From positions 6,076,001 through 6,140,000 of the forward strand of contig NC_003284.9 in NCBI RefSeq assembly GCF_000002985.6: a stretch of 64,000 bases of DNA, written 5' to 3'. The stretch comes from Caenorhabditis elegans (Eukaryota > Nematoda > Chromadorea > Rhabditida > Rhabditidae). Shown piece by piece: positions 39,804 through 52,275 of the stretch; position 1 is the first letter of the stretch; each line of letters begins with the position of its first letter. The notes under the pieces are model-generated. The model ran no database searches, was not told the DNA's origin, and worked only from the letters and a program-made list of their open reading frames with translations. The translations under genes were made by a program, and so were the position numbers.

Positions 39804-42051
39804 ATGTCCCTTGTTTATTTGAAGGCACTCATGTGCATTTGGGGAATATTTTGGAATGTCCTTATTGTGGCGGCGATCTTGAAAGACCGCGTTCTTCGTA
39901 ATTCCTCAACGTTCTTGTTGCTCTCCTTACATTTTGTTGCATGTACTGTTGATGTTGGTTCAAGATTGGTATTTGATGTTCCATCAGAGATTTTGAATCG
40001 GCCATTATTTCGACTTTCAGTCAATTACGGTAACTATATTGATTCAACTTTTTTTTAGAGAACCGCTTGTAATGAAAATAAGTCAAAGTAGTCTTAGATC
40101 TTCTAGTATCTCAATTGAACATTTATGTTCTAAAATCCAGATCACTACAACATTTTAGCGGCGGAGTATTTTCAGTGCGTTTTTTTTCACTATTTTCCGA
40201 GCCAATAAACTCTGTCCAAGACTTTTTTGACAGTTTCGAATAACTTTCAGCATTCTTATACATGTTAGTTATAGACCCAGATTCTGGAAGATTTATCTAG
40301 AGCAATTCTATTGGCATCTAAACTAGGGAAAACTTTGCTGAAAACATTTCTAGCCGTGTTTTTAGGGATCCAGAGTTGATAGTGACCTAGTCTTAATATG
40401 ACCTGTCTAAAAACTCAAAGACAACTTTGGCTTTCTTTCGAGTCTCCCATGTTTTAGTAATGTGTTGTTATTTTTGATATGTAAAAGACATTCTGTGAGA
40501 AAAAAACAAAACCCAAGTCACAGAAAAATAGACTTTATGTCGGATTTTTGAATTTCCCACCAGTAATTCTCGGTCAACGGTTATCCTACTAGATCTTTGT
40601 TTTTGAGAATCCAGGTTTCAGTAAACAACCTTGAGAATATTTTAAAGCCGATCTTTTGATTTTTGTATTGGGGAGAATAAGTAAAATCGAATTTGCCGCC
40701 AAAAGTTTGAGAACGAGCAGTCCAAGGGATTTTGATCTTTACCCCCTGAACATTTCTTCTTTGAAAGCTTATTTTAGATTATGTTCTTACAAAAATGTTA
40801 AATAAACTAAAGATAAACTTCAGCCCCTGAAATTTCAATTTTGAATGTTTTTGACTACTTCCAAAATCGGTAAGATTTTTTCAACAGCTGGTTTTGCAAA
40901 TTTCATAGTAGTTTAAGAATAGAAAAACATTTTAAATGCTTCTAAATTTTATTGAAAAAGATCTGAAAGTTCGACATCTATGTTAATAAAAAAAGGCATA
41001 TAGTTTTTCCAAATATCTTTCAGAAAAATATATCTTTACTTATTTATGAACAACTAGGAAAAAATAATAAACCATTTTGCTGAAAGAAAGTCAAGTAAAA
41101 GTTGTGAAGTTCAAAATGCCAATTCAAATTTTCAGATGACTTTCCAACCAAGCTCTTTCATTTCACAACGTACTCCTGCTGGTTCATCCAACTCTACTCG
41201 TTGATTGCAATCGCTGGCTCCCACATCCTCGCAGTTTATGGAACTCTGTACTATGCGCGCTTTACTCAGAAAAAGACAATTTTTGCTATCATCGGAATCG
41301 TCTTTTTATCCATGCTGTCTGTGTGCTACTTATGGTCTCCAGAGTTTCCAATTATTTTCCATCCCGAGTTTTGGGGTTGGACGGAAGAACGAAACAAACC
41401 TCTGGTTAACTTTTTCTTTTATCTTAACTATGTTGTACAGGTATTAAAAACGGGGAGAATTGACAAAAACTATATATTTCCGGTTCAGGGAATTGTTTTC
41501 TTTTGCTTGGGTCTCACTGATATTCTTATTGTTTACAAACTCAGCACAATCAAGGAATCGGTCTTTTCAAATGAGAAAAGCGCCACCGTAAGTAACAAAA
41601 CTTATACTATCAAAATTAGTTTTTCTATTCAAAATCTTTTATACCCTTTTTGTCAAAATTGTGCCATAGACCAAATTTGTTAGGTCGCACCAGCAGAAAT
41701 GATGCAAAAGATGCAGGTGTCGGTGGTGAATAGCGGAAACATGATGGCTCCCCGGAAGACTTCACGGGTCTCAACCGAACTCAAAGTCTCTATAAACTTC
41801 ATCATCGTATCAATGTTTCTTCTTGTTCAGACGCTCATCTACAATATTTGTACACTGTAAGTCATCATTGTTATTTCCGTTCCCTTTTCTTATCACTGTT
41901 TTTTTTCAGATACGAAGACAACAACCTTTGTCTGTTCCTACTATTCATTGCACCAATTTTCCGTGGAAGTAAATGCCTTGCCTACATGGTCTCCGGAAGT
42001 GCACTTCGTAACGCAATTGTCAACCTGATTCTTTGCCGAAAGAAATTTTAA
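39804..42051 (+). CDS. Nematode serpentine (7TM) chemoreceptor-type GPCR
   Basis: Exons 39804-40029, 41136-41440, 41489-41587, 41684-41856, 41910-42051 encode 314 residues with seven hydrophobic segments. TM1 is LKALMCIWGIFWNVLIVAAIL with the usual Asn, TM2 is FLLLSLHFVACTVDV. Another span is TIFAIIGIVFLSMLSVCYLW. The cytosolic loop is basic and Ser-rich (MAPRKTSRVSTELK), the sixth span follows (FIIVSMFLLVQTLIYNI), and the end is RNAIVNLILCRKKF. Length, short N-terminus and this C-terminal 'LR.A..N' pattern are typical of C. elegans chemoreceptor families. I cannot assign the family. ATTTCAG (ending 39793) precedes the ATG. The first intron is 1.1 kb and contains nothing recognisable. Confidence 0.85.
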
Positions 42052-42775
42052 ACTTTGAATCTCAATTTATTATAATAATTGCTAATTTATTTTTTATTCA
42101 ATTCAATATCTCTTTTTCTACGCTCATTTCAATCTCATCCAAAAGTATACTTTACTAAATGAAGCTGAAAATCTCTATTTTTTTCCCTTGTCACACGGTG
42201 TTGTCATCCTCTTTTCCGTTGATGTTGTTTTTCTCTCACACCCTCTTGATTTTCAGCGAGCTGTTTCAGAAACCAAAAACTAGTGTGTGTACTAAAAGCC
42301 GTGAGAATATGATTGCTATATTCTGCATTACAAGTGCAAGACGAGAGACGCCTGCCTGTGTGCTCATGAGAATTTCTCTCCTTTTTGTCCCTTCTTTTTT
42401 TTGCAGTCTGGTGTTGCCGTCGTTTCCAAAAATAACGCAACTTTGGCAAATCGTATAGTAGAGCCTCCTTTCATTAACTTCGACGCACATTGTTATCAAA
42501 GAAATATAATTTTCTTATTTTTTCCAGCATAACACCTCGAAACCTCAACAGGCTCAAACAAAAATCGTATTATCAGTGACATGATTTGGAACTAACTGAA
42601 AATTGTAAAAACGTGAAAAACGAGCACATGTACGGCGTTATCACTAGTTTGAAGTTTTGAACCGATTAAAAGTGCACCTGGAGGAAAAAGAGGAAAATAC
42701 CTTTTTATCATTTCTTCATTTTCACTCCTCACCCTGAAGAAAATATCCTCACTCTCTTGGCAAGACCCCCTAGAC
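42052..42775. other. Spacer between the receptor and BTB genes
   Basis: Receptor 3' UTR followed by AT-rich and pyrimidine-rich DNA. The overlapping open frames at 42159-42499 on both strands are not supported by splice signals. Confidence 0.5.
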
Positions 42776-44436
42776 ATGCTGATCAACACTAATAGCACTT
42801 CTGATGCAACCACAATAATTGATGTAAGCCATGTTTTTTCTTAGAAATTGAAATTTAAAAACAAATTTTGGCAGCTGCAAAACCGCTACTATCACGTCAA
42901 CGCTGCACTGGAAAAAACGAGTTTTGACGTGGACGGGTTCAAGTGGTGAGTTCAGTTTTAAAAAGTTAAGAAAATAGAAACAGGGCTCGAGAAAATCTCA
43001 AATAGAAAGGAAAATTTTAGATCATTCAAATCTAGAAGTGGGTTATAATTAATACATATGAATTTTTAATTGCTAATTTCAAATGGTCAAATAATGAAAA
43101 CCTGACATTGTAAATCTGGAAGAATTACTGAAAGCCTAAGTGTGTTTAAACTAATAGTTTTTTAAAAAATAACAGGAATAATTAATTATTTGCAAGAATA
43201 AACCATTTTAAAATAAGCAACATGACTGAAAATGATCAAATGTTAAATGCCGGAGTTCAAATTTTGCACACAAACTTGCTCATTTTATAACTTTAGAAAT
43301 ACACAGCTCAAGCAGCATTTTCTGTATTAGCAAGTACAAATTTATATATACTGTAAAAAAAATACACCTAACCAGATGGTCGTCAAAACTCAAGCTTCAA
43401 AAAACTTTGAAGCTCATGTATACTCTACAAATTCTATCGACTTCCTGTTTCATTATTTTATAATTTTTTAAAGCATATTGTTTGAACAATGTTTTTATTT
43501 TTACCATAATCATATCAAAAAGTTTCCGAAATTTCAGGCAAATTGTATTTGATTGTCAACAAATTATATTCACGCTCATATCAGAGATGGCAGAATTTTG
43601 CTCAATTGACCTGATTATTCATTGCACCGATTTCAAGTCTAGTTCCACTTTTGTAATGCTTGAAACATTAGAACGCTACAAAAAACGCAATACATTGCAG
43701 ACCTCACAATTCGAGCGCAGCGGAGAGTCAGTTGTTCATGAGTGGCTGCCAGGCGGTCGCCACGTGCAACTGGAAATTGACCAAACGATTCAGTGAGTGC
43801 ATCATGCACTCTTAATAATTAGGAACATTTTTCAGCGAAAGTCAATTTTCCGGATTGGACTTCAGCCAGCCGTTTGACAGTTCAAATGTTGTGCTAAAAG
43901 TTGAAGATGAGGAATTTCACGTACATACTTTTGTATGAATCGTTGGATTGTCATAAGCTCATGTTTACTTTTCAGGTTCTGAGCATGGCTTCTCAATATT
44001 TTAAAGTGTTATTCAATGGGTCTTTCATTGAATCCTCCGACCTAACAAAACCAATCGAACTGAAAGGAATATCGTCTTGTTCTTTTAGAAACCTTCTAAA
44101 TTGTATATATGGATATCCCTCTGTGTTCAGAATAACACGTCAGTTTTCATTTCCAGACAGCTAATTGAAATCATTTTCAGGCGGGAATATTGTAGAGCTA
44201 CTGGAATTAAGCCACTTTTTTGATTGCAAAAACGTTACAATGTTCTGTGAATATAATTTGTGTAATGATACCTGTTACAATATCCGATCAACTCAGAAAA
44301 TGGAATGGGCTATCCGATATAATTTGAACACTTTGAAGGTAAAACATAAGATTCGTATTGATTATAACTCGTTTATTTTCAGAATAAACTTTTACGACAT
44401 GAACCTTATTTGGTAGATCTTCTAAGTCTCACTTAG
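42776..44436 (+). CDS. BTB/POZ-domain protein
   Basis: Exons 42776-42823, 42875-42945, 43538-43792, 43836-43920, 43976-44138, 44181-44338, 44383-44436 encode 277 residues. The C-terminal half is a BTB domain (from about residue 135): SSNVVLKVEDEEFHVLSMAS, SQYFKVLFNGSFIES, IELKGISSCSFRNLLNCIYG, then NIVELLELSHFFDCKNVTMF. The N-terminal half (FDVDGFKW, IDLIIHC) is short and only faintly like the MATH fold found in nematode BATH proteins; this is uncertain. BTB proteins commonly act as substrate adaptors for CUL-3 ubiquitin ligases; the substrate is unknown. The domain is on the short side and the last exon adds only 18 codons. AATAAA at 44517. Confidence 0.85.
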
Positions 44437-46321
44437 AAATTTTTTAACAACAACAGATACTCCCCTCATTGATTGTGATCTTGTATTTTATAAACATTTG
44501 AGATGTTATTATAGTTAATAAATGATTGCAGAACTTTTAGCTTGGTGAAAAGTATTTATTATCATTTTTTTAAACAATAATTTCAAAAGACGGATTTAGG
44601 TTTTTGAATTTATTGCGTTTTGAAAAAGTGGTTTGAAGGATTTTGTAATAAAAATGTTAAATAGTTTTCTATCGGAGAAAAATGCGATTGTACTCTTTCT
44701 GATTGAAAAATATCAATTTTTCGTCAAGTTTAAAAGTTAATATAATTTTCAAGTGCCGCGTCCAAACGCGAATAATCTGGAGGTTTTTCTCGACCGTTTT
44801 CAAAATAATATTCAAAATAACAAAGACTACTTTGGAATTTTTCCGCGTTCTGGTCCTTGCAAATAAATTTTGTTGCATTACGCCTTATCGTTTCAGTCAT
44901 AAGCTTGTTGAAAATTTCAGAGCATTTTTTTCGTGGTTCTCGGAAAACATGAATAGTTTCGAACAATACAAATAATAGGAAGACGATTTTTATAACTCAA
45001 CTGTTTCCATGGGAATCGAGGTTACAAACACTTCAGAAAAAAAAAATTAAATATTGTCGGTGCTATTGTTCGATAACTTTTCTAGTATTGAGTTAAACTG
45101 AACAGAATAATTTTGAAAATACTCAAAAACTAAGAGGCCGATGCTTTTTGATAATTTCATAGGTGGCACATTGAAAACGTTTAAATTCATTTCACCAAAA
45201 AGATACTATAAAAAATCTTCGCAAAAATACCTGTATGGCATCATGTGAAAGTGTGCAACACTAATAAATACACAAACTAGTTGAAAAAACTGCATTCAAG
45301 TAACAAACATTAAAATAATAGTCTGATTCATTTTCATTACGATTTATTAACAAAGCAACGCAAAAAAAAACTGATCAAACTCTAAGTAGCAGCACATCGT
45401 GTCAACCAATTTTTGAGTAAATAATTTGTATTGGTTATCATAGAAAAGGTAAAAAATCACACTTGTTTGTTCGCAAACACTTCTGATAAAAATTGTTTAC
45501 TATTTGAGAACCAATATGGCAAAGTTAATCATTTTTGACATCACATTTTCTGAATTGAGAATTTTTGCTGTCACATTTTTTCCGGTCAATCTAAAAATCA
45601 AACCACAACAATGCATTCATCTCTTATTGTTTTCTTGTTATCCTAAACCCTAAATAGATGTTTGCAAGAAGAAGAAAAAACACCTTTATGTGACTCAGGT
45701 GTTTTTATAATATATCGTTAGGTCAGCTTTTTTTAAAAACAGTTGTATTATGATATAATTTTTCTACATTTTCTTCAAAACCGCTCTGTTATCCAGTTCC
45801 AATGACCAATAAACTATGTCACGTTATCTTGATGTTTATGTTGTTATCTTGACCAAAGTACGGCTGTTCATGGCAATACTGTTCTATCCATAATCGTAGC
45901 CTAATGAATACATTTTATGCAAACGGTTTCCTGAATTTTTCCGACTTTTTCTGTGAGTCGAAATAGACTACGCATTTGTCAGTGGAAGAGTTTGTTTATG
46001 CGTTCCACACTGACCACGTGATGGTGCCTCGTCGCGCACTACATTTTTTCCTCTTTTTTCCTTTTTTACTGCATGCATCACTTCGAGAGCTCTTTCCCTT
46101 TTTTCTTGTTTTTTTGTTAACATTGAAATTGAAACATATTGTTTATCTCCACATGTGACTTACAAAATTAACTTTTCGTATGATAAAAAACGGAACGTAA
46201 TATATGTCCTTGACCATATCGCTGGGTACCCTTGAAAAACCGTAAACAACAAAAAAACGGTCAACTGATTTTCCGTACACTTTTTTCCTATTTACAACTA
46301 ACTATTGTTTAGTTATTCAGC
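44437..46321. other. Intergenic region upstream of nnt-1
   Basis: BTB 3' UTR (AATAAA 44517), then AT-rich DNA. A CACGTG E-box lies at 46015-46020, about 305 bp before the nnt-1 ATG, in a slightly GC-richer patch. Short open frames at 44669-44975 overlap on both strands and are not supported. Confidence 0.5.
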
Positions 46322-49300
46322 ATGGTCATTCTTCGCTCAAAAATCACCAGACTCTATTGGTTTCGATTGTTTTCAAATGGACAGAAGAAAATTGAATATT
46401 CCAAGTTAAAAGTTGCAGTTCCTAAAGAAATATTCCCAGGTAAATTATCAATTTATAAATTCATTATAAACTACCGTTTTAGGAGAAAAAAGAGTTTCAC
46501 TCAGTCCAAACGGAGTTGCTCTTCTCAAGAAGAACGGAATTTCAGTTTTGATTGAGGAAAATGCAGGAGTGCTCGCGGGCTACTCAAACGAGGAATATGT
46601 CAGAAGCGGAGCAGATGTGGGAAAACATAATGAAGTTTTTAACACAGATATTATGTTGAAAGTGAGTTTTAGATATTTAGAAAGGAACATGTTTTTTTCT
46701 GAAAAAATATAATAATTGCTCAATTTTTTCATCAAAGTTCTTGTAATTTGGGGACCTTAGTTGAAAATATTTAAACCGTAGAACAAATAATTGGATTTGC
46801 AAATGACCTGCAACTGTCGATTTTGACAATTTTTTAGAAAGTATATTTTGACTGGGAAATGTTCCCATTTTTAAAGAAATGAAGTGTCACAAAAAATCCA
46901 GAGAAACTCTTTTTTTCGACTAGTGCAATTATATAATCGCAATTTTCCGATAACCTGACATTTCAGTTTAGAGGCACATGCTGTTATTTTGAGTGGGTCC
47001 CGCCAAGCCACACCAGGTCTCCCCACAATCTCAGTAGAACATAATATAATTTTTAGAAAACAATATATAATTTGGAAAATAGAAAAAGTTCTCGATTGAT
47101 TGAACAAAAAAATAAATTGTGAATCGTTTTTCTTTCATTAATTTCAAAATTAATTACTGGTTTCAAAGTTTTTTTTTTCATTAAGTTTTCAATACGTTTT
47201 CCAGGTCCGACCACCTACGGAAAATGAAGTCTCTAAACTTAAAAGCGGGTGCACATTGATTTCTTTCATACATCCAGGACAAAATCAAGCTCTACTTGAT
47301 TCACTGACTAAAACCGACAAGACCGTTTTTGCAATGGATTGTGTGCCCAGAATTAGCCGAGCACAAGTATTTGATGCGTTATCCTCAATGGCAAATATCG
47401 CTGGATACCGTGCAGTTATTGAGGCTGCCAACCATTTTGGAAGATTCTTTACTGGGCAGATTACTGCTGCTGGTAAAGTTCCACCTGCAAAAGTACTTGT
47501 AATTGGTGGGGGAGTAGCCGGATTAAGCGCAATTGGAACATCACGAGGAATGGTATAAGTCTCAAATTTTAAAGAAACGCCAGTTTTTTAAGAGCAGCAT
47601 TTCAGGGAGCAGTTGTGAGAGGATTTGATACACGTGCTGCTGTCAAGGAGCACGTCGAATCACTAGGTGCTCAATTTCTGACCGTAAATGTGAAAGAAGA
47701 CGGAGAAGGCGGCGGTGGCTATGCCAAAGAAATGAGCAAAGAGTTTATCGACGCTGAAATGAAACTTTTTGCGGATCAGTGCAAGGATGTGGATATTATA
47801 ATTACGACAGCACTCATTCCGGGAAAAAAGGCACCCATTCTGATTACAGAGGTTAATAAATTAGAGAGACTCTCGAAATACAAAAAAGTTTCAGGAAATG
47901 ATAAAAAGCATGAAACCAGGCAGTGTAGTAGTGGACCTAGCCGCAGAGTCCGGTGGAAATATTGCGACGACTCGTCCTGGGGAAGTTTATGTTAAACATG
48001 GTGTCACTCATATTGGATTCACAGACTTGCCATCTAGGTATGAACTGGTTGCAAAAAATATTTAAATTTGTTTCATAAACCAAATTCTAATGGAATTTCG
48101 ATTGCTAAAATTGTAAAATTATCGAAAATTTTGGAACTCGGTAATTGTCAAATTGTAGAATTTCCGAAAGAAGGTTTTTCTTAATCAATTGACTTGATAT
48201 TCAGCAGGTCGCCGAATCGCCGATGTTTCCAAATATCGAATTCTCAAAAATGTTAATTATTAAATTTTCGAAAATTGGCAATTACCGAAGTATCGAATCA
48301 TTTAGCATTTTTGATTGTCGCCCACCTTTTGTGTCAATATTCAGGCTTAACCATAGTATATCCCATATATCGAAAAACAGATTTCAAAATTAAAACTTTA
48401 ACCTGTTGGGGAAAAACACTGTACACAAGTACCAAAAATAGTTATTCAAAACTTTTTTTCAGACTTCCAACTCAAAGCAGTGAGCTTTACTCAAATAACA
48501 TTGCAAAATTTCTTTTACATCTCGGAAAAGATAAGACATTCTTTGTGAACGAAGAGGATGAAGTGAGAAACCATTAAAAAAAATTTTAGTGTTTAATTGA
48601 ATTTATGTTGTAGGTGGCTCGTGGAGCATTGGTTGTTCGTGATGGTCAAATGAAATGGCCACCACCGCCAATTAACTTCCCACCTCCAGCAGCTCCAAAG
48701 TCAGATAAACCATCTGAAAATACCGCTTTGGTTCCATTAACCCCATTCAGAAAAACTGCGAATCAGACGTTATTGTTGACATCAGGTAATTGATTTTAAC
48801 TTGGTTCAGATTTAAAAAAAAACATTTTCATTTGTAGGACTCGGCTCCGTTTCTCTTCTTGGAATAGCTGGAACCAATCCTCAGATATCCAGTATGTCGA
48901 CAACATTTGCGCTAGCAGGATTAGTTGGTAATTTTAGTTAGAAAAAAATATTAGAATAACATATTTGAATTCAAGGTTACCATACCGTATGGGGAGTCAC
49001 ACCAGCACTTCATTCTCCTCTGATGAGTGTTACAAATGCAATTTCTGGAACAACTGCAGCTGGAGCTTTGTGTCTGATGGGTGGAGGACTTATGCCACAA
49101 AACTCCGCACAGACAATGGCTCTGTTGGCAACGTTCATTTCATCAGTGAATATTGGAGGTGGTTTCCTGGTGACTAAAAGAATGTTGGATATGTTCAAGA
49201 GGAAAGGCAAGTGACCTAATTTTCAGATTGTTATCTTATTACTGATTATTACCGATTTTCAGATGATCCACCAGAGCACAATTATTTGTTCTCAATTCCT

Positions 49301-51450
49301 GCTGCAGTTTTCTTAGGAGGTTATGGTTACGGAGTATATACAGTGAGTAACTTGTATTCACATACTGTCTGTAAACAATCAGACTGTTTCAGGCCGCTCC
49401 ATTAATCCATTCCTACGCTTATCTTGGCTCATCGCTATGTTGTGTAGGAGCTCTTGCAGGGCTGTCATCACAAAGCACGGCTCGTGTTGGAAATGCGCTC
49501 GGAATAATTGGTGTCACTGGTGGTATTGGAGCAACTTTAGGGTTATTACAGCCTGATTTCAATACACTTTGTCAAATGGGCGGTTCGGTTGCAATGGGTT
49601 CTCTTATAGGTCTAGGGATTGCAAATCGTATCAAGGTACAAATTTTGTCATACAAACACAGCTCATTGCTAAATTTTTCTAAATTCACAGGTCACAGATC
49701 TACCTCAATTAGTTGCTGCTTTTCATTCTTTTGTTGGGCTTGCGGCGACTCTGACGTGCCTTGCAAACTTTATTCAGGAACACCCACATTTCCTTGAAGA
49801 CCCGTCAAGTCAATTTTCAATATCCAATTTTGACCCAATTTTACTTATTTTCAGATGCTGCAGCAGCAAAACTGGCTCTCTTCCTTGGAACATACATTGG
49901 AGGAGTGACATTTACTGGAAGTTTGATGGCTTATGGAAAACTTCAGGGAATTCTTGCCTCTGCTCCAACATACCTTCCCGCTCGACATGTGCTCAATGGA
50001 GCTTTGCTTGCGGGAAACGTTGGAGCATTAGGAACTTACATGTATTCTACTGATTTTGGAACTGGAATGAGCATGCTTGGTGGAACTGTTGGACTCTCCA
50101 GCTTGATGGGCGTGACGTTGACAATGGCAATTGGAGGTGCAAATTTAAAGAATTTTCTAAAAAATTTAACTTATATTTTTGCAGGCGCCGATATGCCAAT
50201 TGTAATCACAGTGTTGAATTCCTACAGTGGATGGGCACTTTGCGCAGAAGGATTCATGTTGGACAACAGTTTGTTAACGGTTCTCGGTGCGCTTATTGGA
50301 AGTTCAGGAGCAATTTTGTCCCATATCATGTGCAAGGTATAATGTGTTAGAAAGTCTGAAAAATATTTTGTATTTCAGGCTATGAACCGCTCTCTTCTAA
50401 ATGTGATCTTGGGAGGAGTTGGAACCAAGTCAAAAGGAACCGGTGAAGCAAAAGCAATTGAGGGGACTGCAAAAGAAATTGCACCAGTAGAAGTATGAAC
50501 AGGAAATTTAAACATAAAACAATATATTTAATAGTTTCCGTACTTATGTAGTAGGGGAAACTCAAAAACGGTTTCCAGTTTTTTTAATTGAAGATTCAAC
50601 TTTGGGATACGGTGTCAATGTGAAACCCCTCTAATCAATTTGTTTTTCAGACTGCTGACATGCTTCTCAATGCTCGTTCAGTCATCATCATTCCTGGATA
50701 TGGTCTGTGTGCAGCTCAGGCACAATATCCCATCGCTCAACTTGTCAAAGAATTGCAACAGAGAGGTGTTCGTGTCAGATTTGCAATTCATCCAGTTGCA
50801 GGTAGGCTTGTTAACGAGGACGTCCTTGAAAAATCGAAAAACATATACCCACCAGGGATGTGCAACAATTTTGCCAAGTTCACCGAGCTTTTCAAAATTG
50901 CCAAATTTAAAGATTTGACGCGTACCCCTAATCCCCATTTTCCATTTTTAACTTAAAAACTAATATCACAAATGTAGGGCTCTTGACTACTTTCTCTCCA
51001 GAATGTAAACTTCTCCATGAACAGTTGGCTTGCAGGAAGAATGCCGGGCCAGTTGAACGTGCTTCTTGCGGAAGCAGGAGTGCCATATGATATTGTGGAA
51101 GAAATGGAAGAAATAAATGAAGACTTCAAAGAAACCGATGTTGCACTTGTGATTGGTTCGAATGATACCATCAATTCAGCGGCGGAAGATGATCCGAATA
51201 GTTCGATTGCAGGAATGCCCGTGTTGCGTGTCTGGAATTCGAAGCAGGTAAAAAAGCAGTTTCTGTAGACATATTTAGATTATTTAATTTTTCCAATTCT
51301 CAGGTCATTATCGTAAAAAGAACACTCGGAACCGGTTACGCTGCAGTCGACAATCCCGTGTTCTTTAATGAGAACACTCAGATGTTACTAGGAGATGCGA
51401 AAAAGATGAGCGAGAAACTTCTCGAAGAAGTGAAATCGAAACCCATGTAA
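46322..51450 (+). CDS. nnt-1: NAD(P) transhydrogenase, mitochondrial (proton-translocating)
   Basis: Inner-membrane enzyme that uses the proton gradient to reduce NADP+ with NADH, supplying mitochondrial NADPH. Eighteen exons: 46322-46439, 46483-46661, 47205-47552, 47606-47851, 47895-48037, 48463-48562, 48614-48785, 48838-48927, 48976-49206, 49263-49342, 49393-49635, 49691-49808, 49855-50136, 50185-50336, 50379-50492, 50651-50801, 51036-51247, 51304-51450, giving 1041 residues. A short basic presequence is followed by the NAD(H) domain ([13 protein letters not shown]), the multi-span membrane domain ([35 protein letters not shown]), and the NADP(H) domain ([41 protein letters not shown]-like [16 protein letters not shown]). 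TTCAG ends one base before the ATG. The intron after exon 9 is GC-AG. AATAAA at 51533. Confidence 0.97.
48115..48298. repeat. AT-rich repeat of the CGGTAATTG / CAATTACCG type in an nnt-1 intron
   Basis: The intron 48038-48462 contains TCGGTAATTGTC (48139-48150) and its near inverse GGCAATTACCGA (48277-48288), plus several CGAAAATT-type words. Composition resembles the short dispersed 'GGCAATTTGCCG' repeats seen widely in Caenorhabditis. Boundaries are not sharp. Confidence 0.35.
49207..49262 (+). other. nnt-1: GC-AG intron of nnt-1
   Basis: The donor is AAAG|GCAAGT rather than GT; the acceptor is a normal TTTTCAG. Using the only nearby GT (49211) would put a TGA in frame. With GC the junction reads [14 protein letters not shown], matching the conserved DMFKR.xDPPEYNY of animal transhydrogenases. 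Confidence 0.85.
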
Positions 51451-51623
51451 AACTTATTGTACATTTTAAAGTTTTCATTCCAAACAAATGCAAGTCCTAG
51501 AAAAAATTTTGAGACCTGTTAAAAATCTGGAAAATAAACGATTTTTGTATAAAACTGTGTGTAAAAGCGAAATGAAACGAGGTAAAGACAATTTTAAAAA
51601 TATATTTGATTCCTGGAATTTTT

Positions 51624-52275
51624 CTAATGAAGAAGGTAGATCGCGATGAGAGAGAGAATTGAGAGTGGTGAGAACACGCCGGCGACAGAGTTACATGGAG
51701 TTCCAGCCTGGAAACGTAATAATTTCTTATTTTTGAAACTGTTACACTTTTTCAAAGTTTTCATACCTTCTCGTTCTCGCATTGATAATAGTGAATGCGG
51801 ATAGCATGGTTTCCAGTCTTCTTGAGTCCGTCAACTGGCTCTCCAGAATAAGCGCACTCTCTGACAACGGAAAGAACTCCTTCTACGCTCTGAAAAGTTT
51901 TTGATAAAATTTAGAATTTTTGTCTAGCTTTATTAAACCTGTGTGATTTTACGGCATCCAACAGCAGCGTTTCCTTTGAAAGTTCCCTCAGTTAGTGGTG
52001 TGCATGTCTTAAAATAATGTACTGTTTGCATTATATAAGTTTTAAGTGTTTTTTTTTAACACTAATGTTACCTTCTTGAAAGCCTCAAGTGCTCCGTCGT
52101 CGTTTGCATCACAAGTTGGGTTCTCGTTGGATGTACATTGGTAGCAAGAGATATTGGCACTGAAAACATTTTAAATAAAAAAAAACTGCAAAATCTTCAT
52201 TTGAAAAAACTCTTTAGGAACTTACCTAACACCCAAAGCGAGAGAAGCAAGAAGGACGAAACAGGCGGCGCGCAT
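51624..52275 (-). CDS. Ly6/Quiver-like secreted GPI-anchored protein
   Basis: Exons 52275-52226, 52159-52072, 52007-51939, 51889-51767, 51707-51624 encode 137 residues. Signal peptide MRAACFVLLASLALGVSA; the mature chain opens with ISCYQCTSNENPTC, the hallmark start of Ly6/Quiver (Sleepless-type) three-finger domains. Further conserved cysteines follow (TC, GCRK, VRECAYSG, YYQCENEK, PCNS) in the Quiver spacing, then a hydrophobic C-terminus (PLSILSLIAIYLLH) for a GPI anchor. Quiver proteins modulate channels and receptors at the neuronal surface; the partner here is unknown. Its 3' end faces the nnt-1 3' end about 170 bp away (convergent). Confidence 0.88.
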
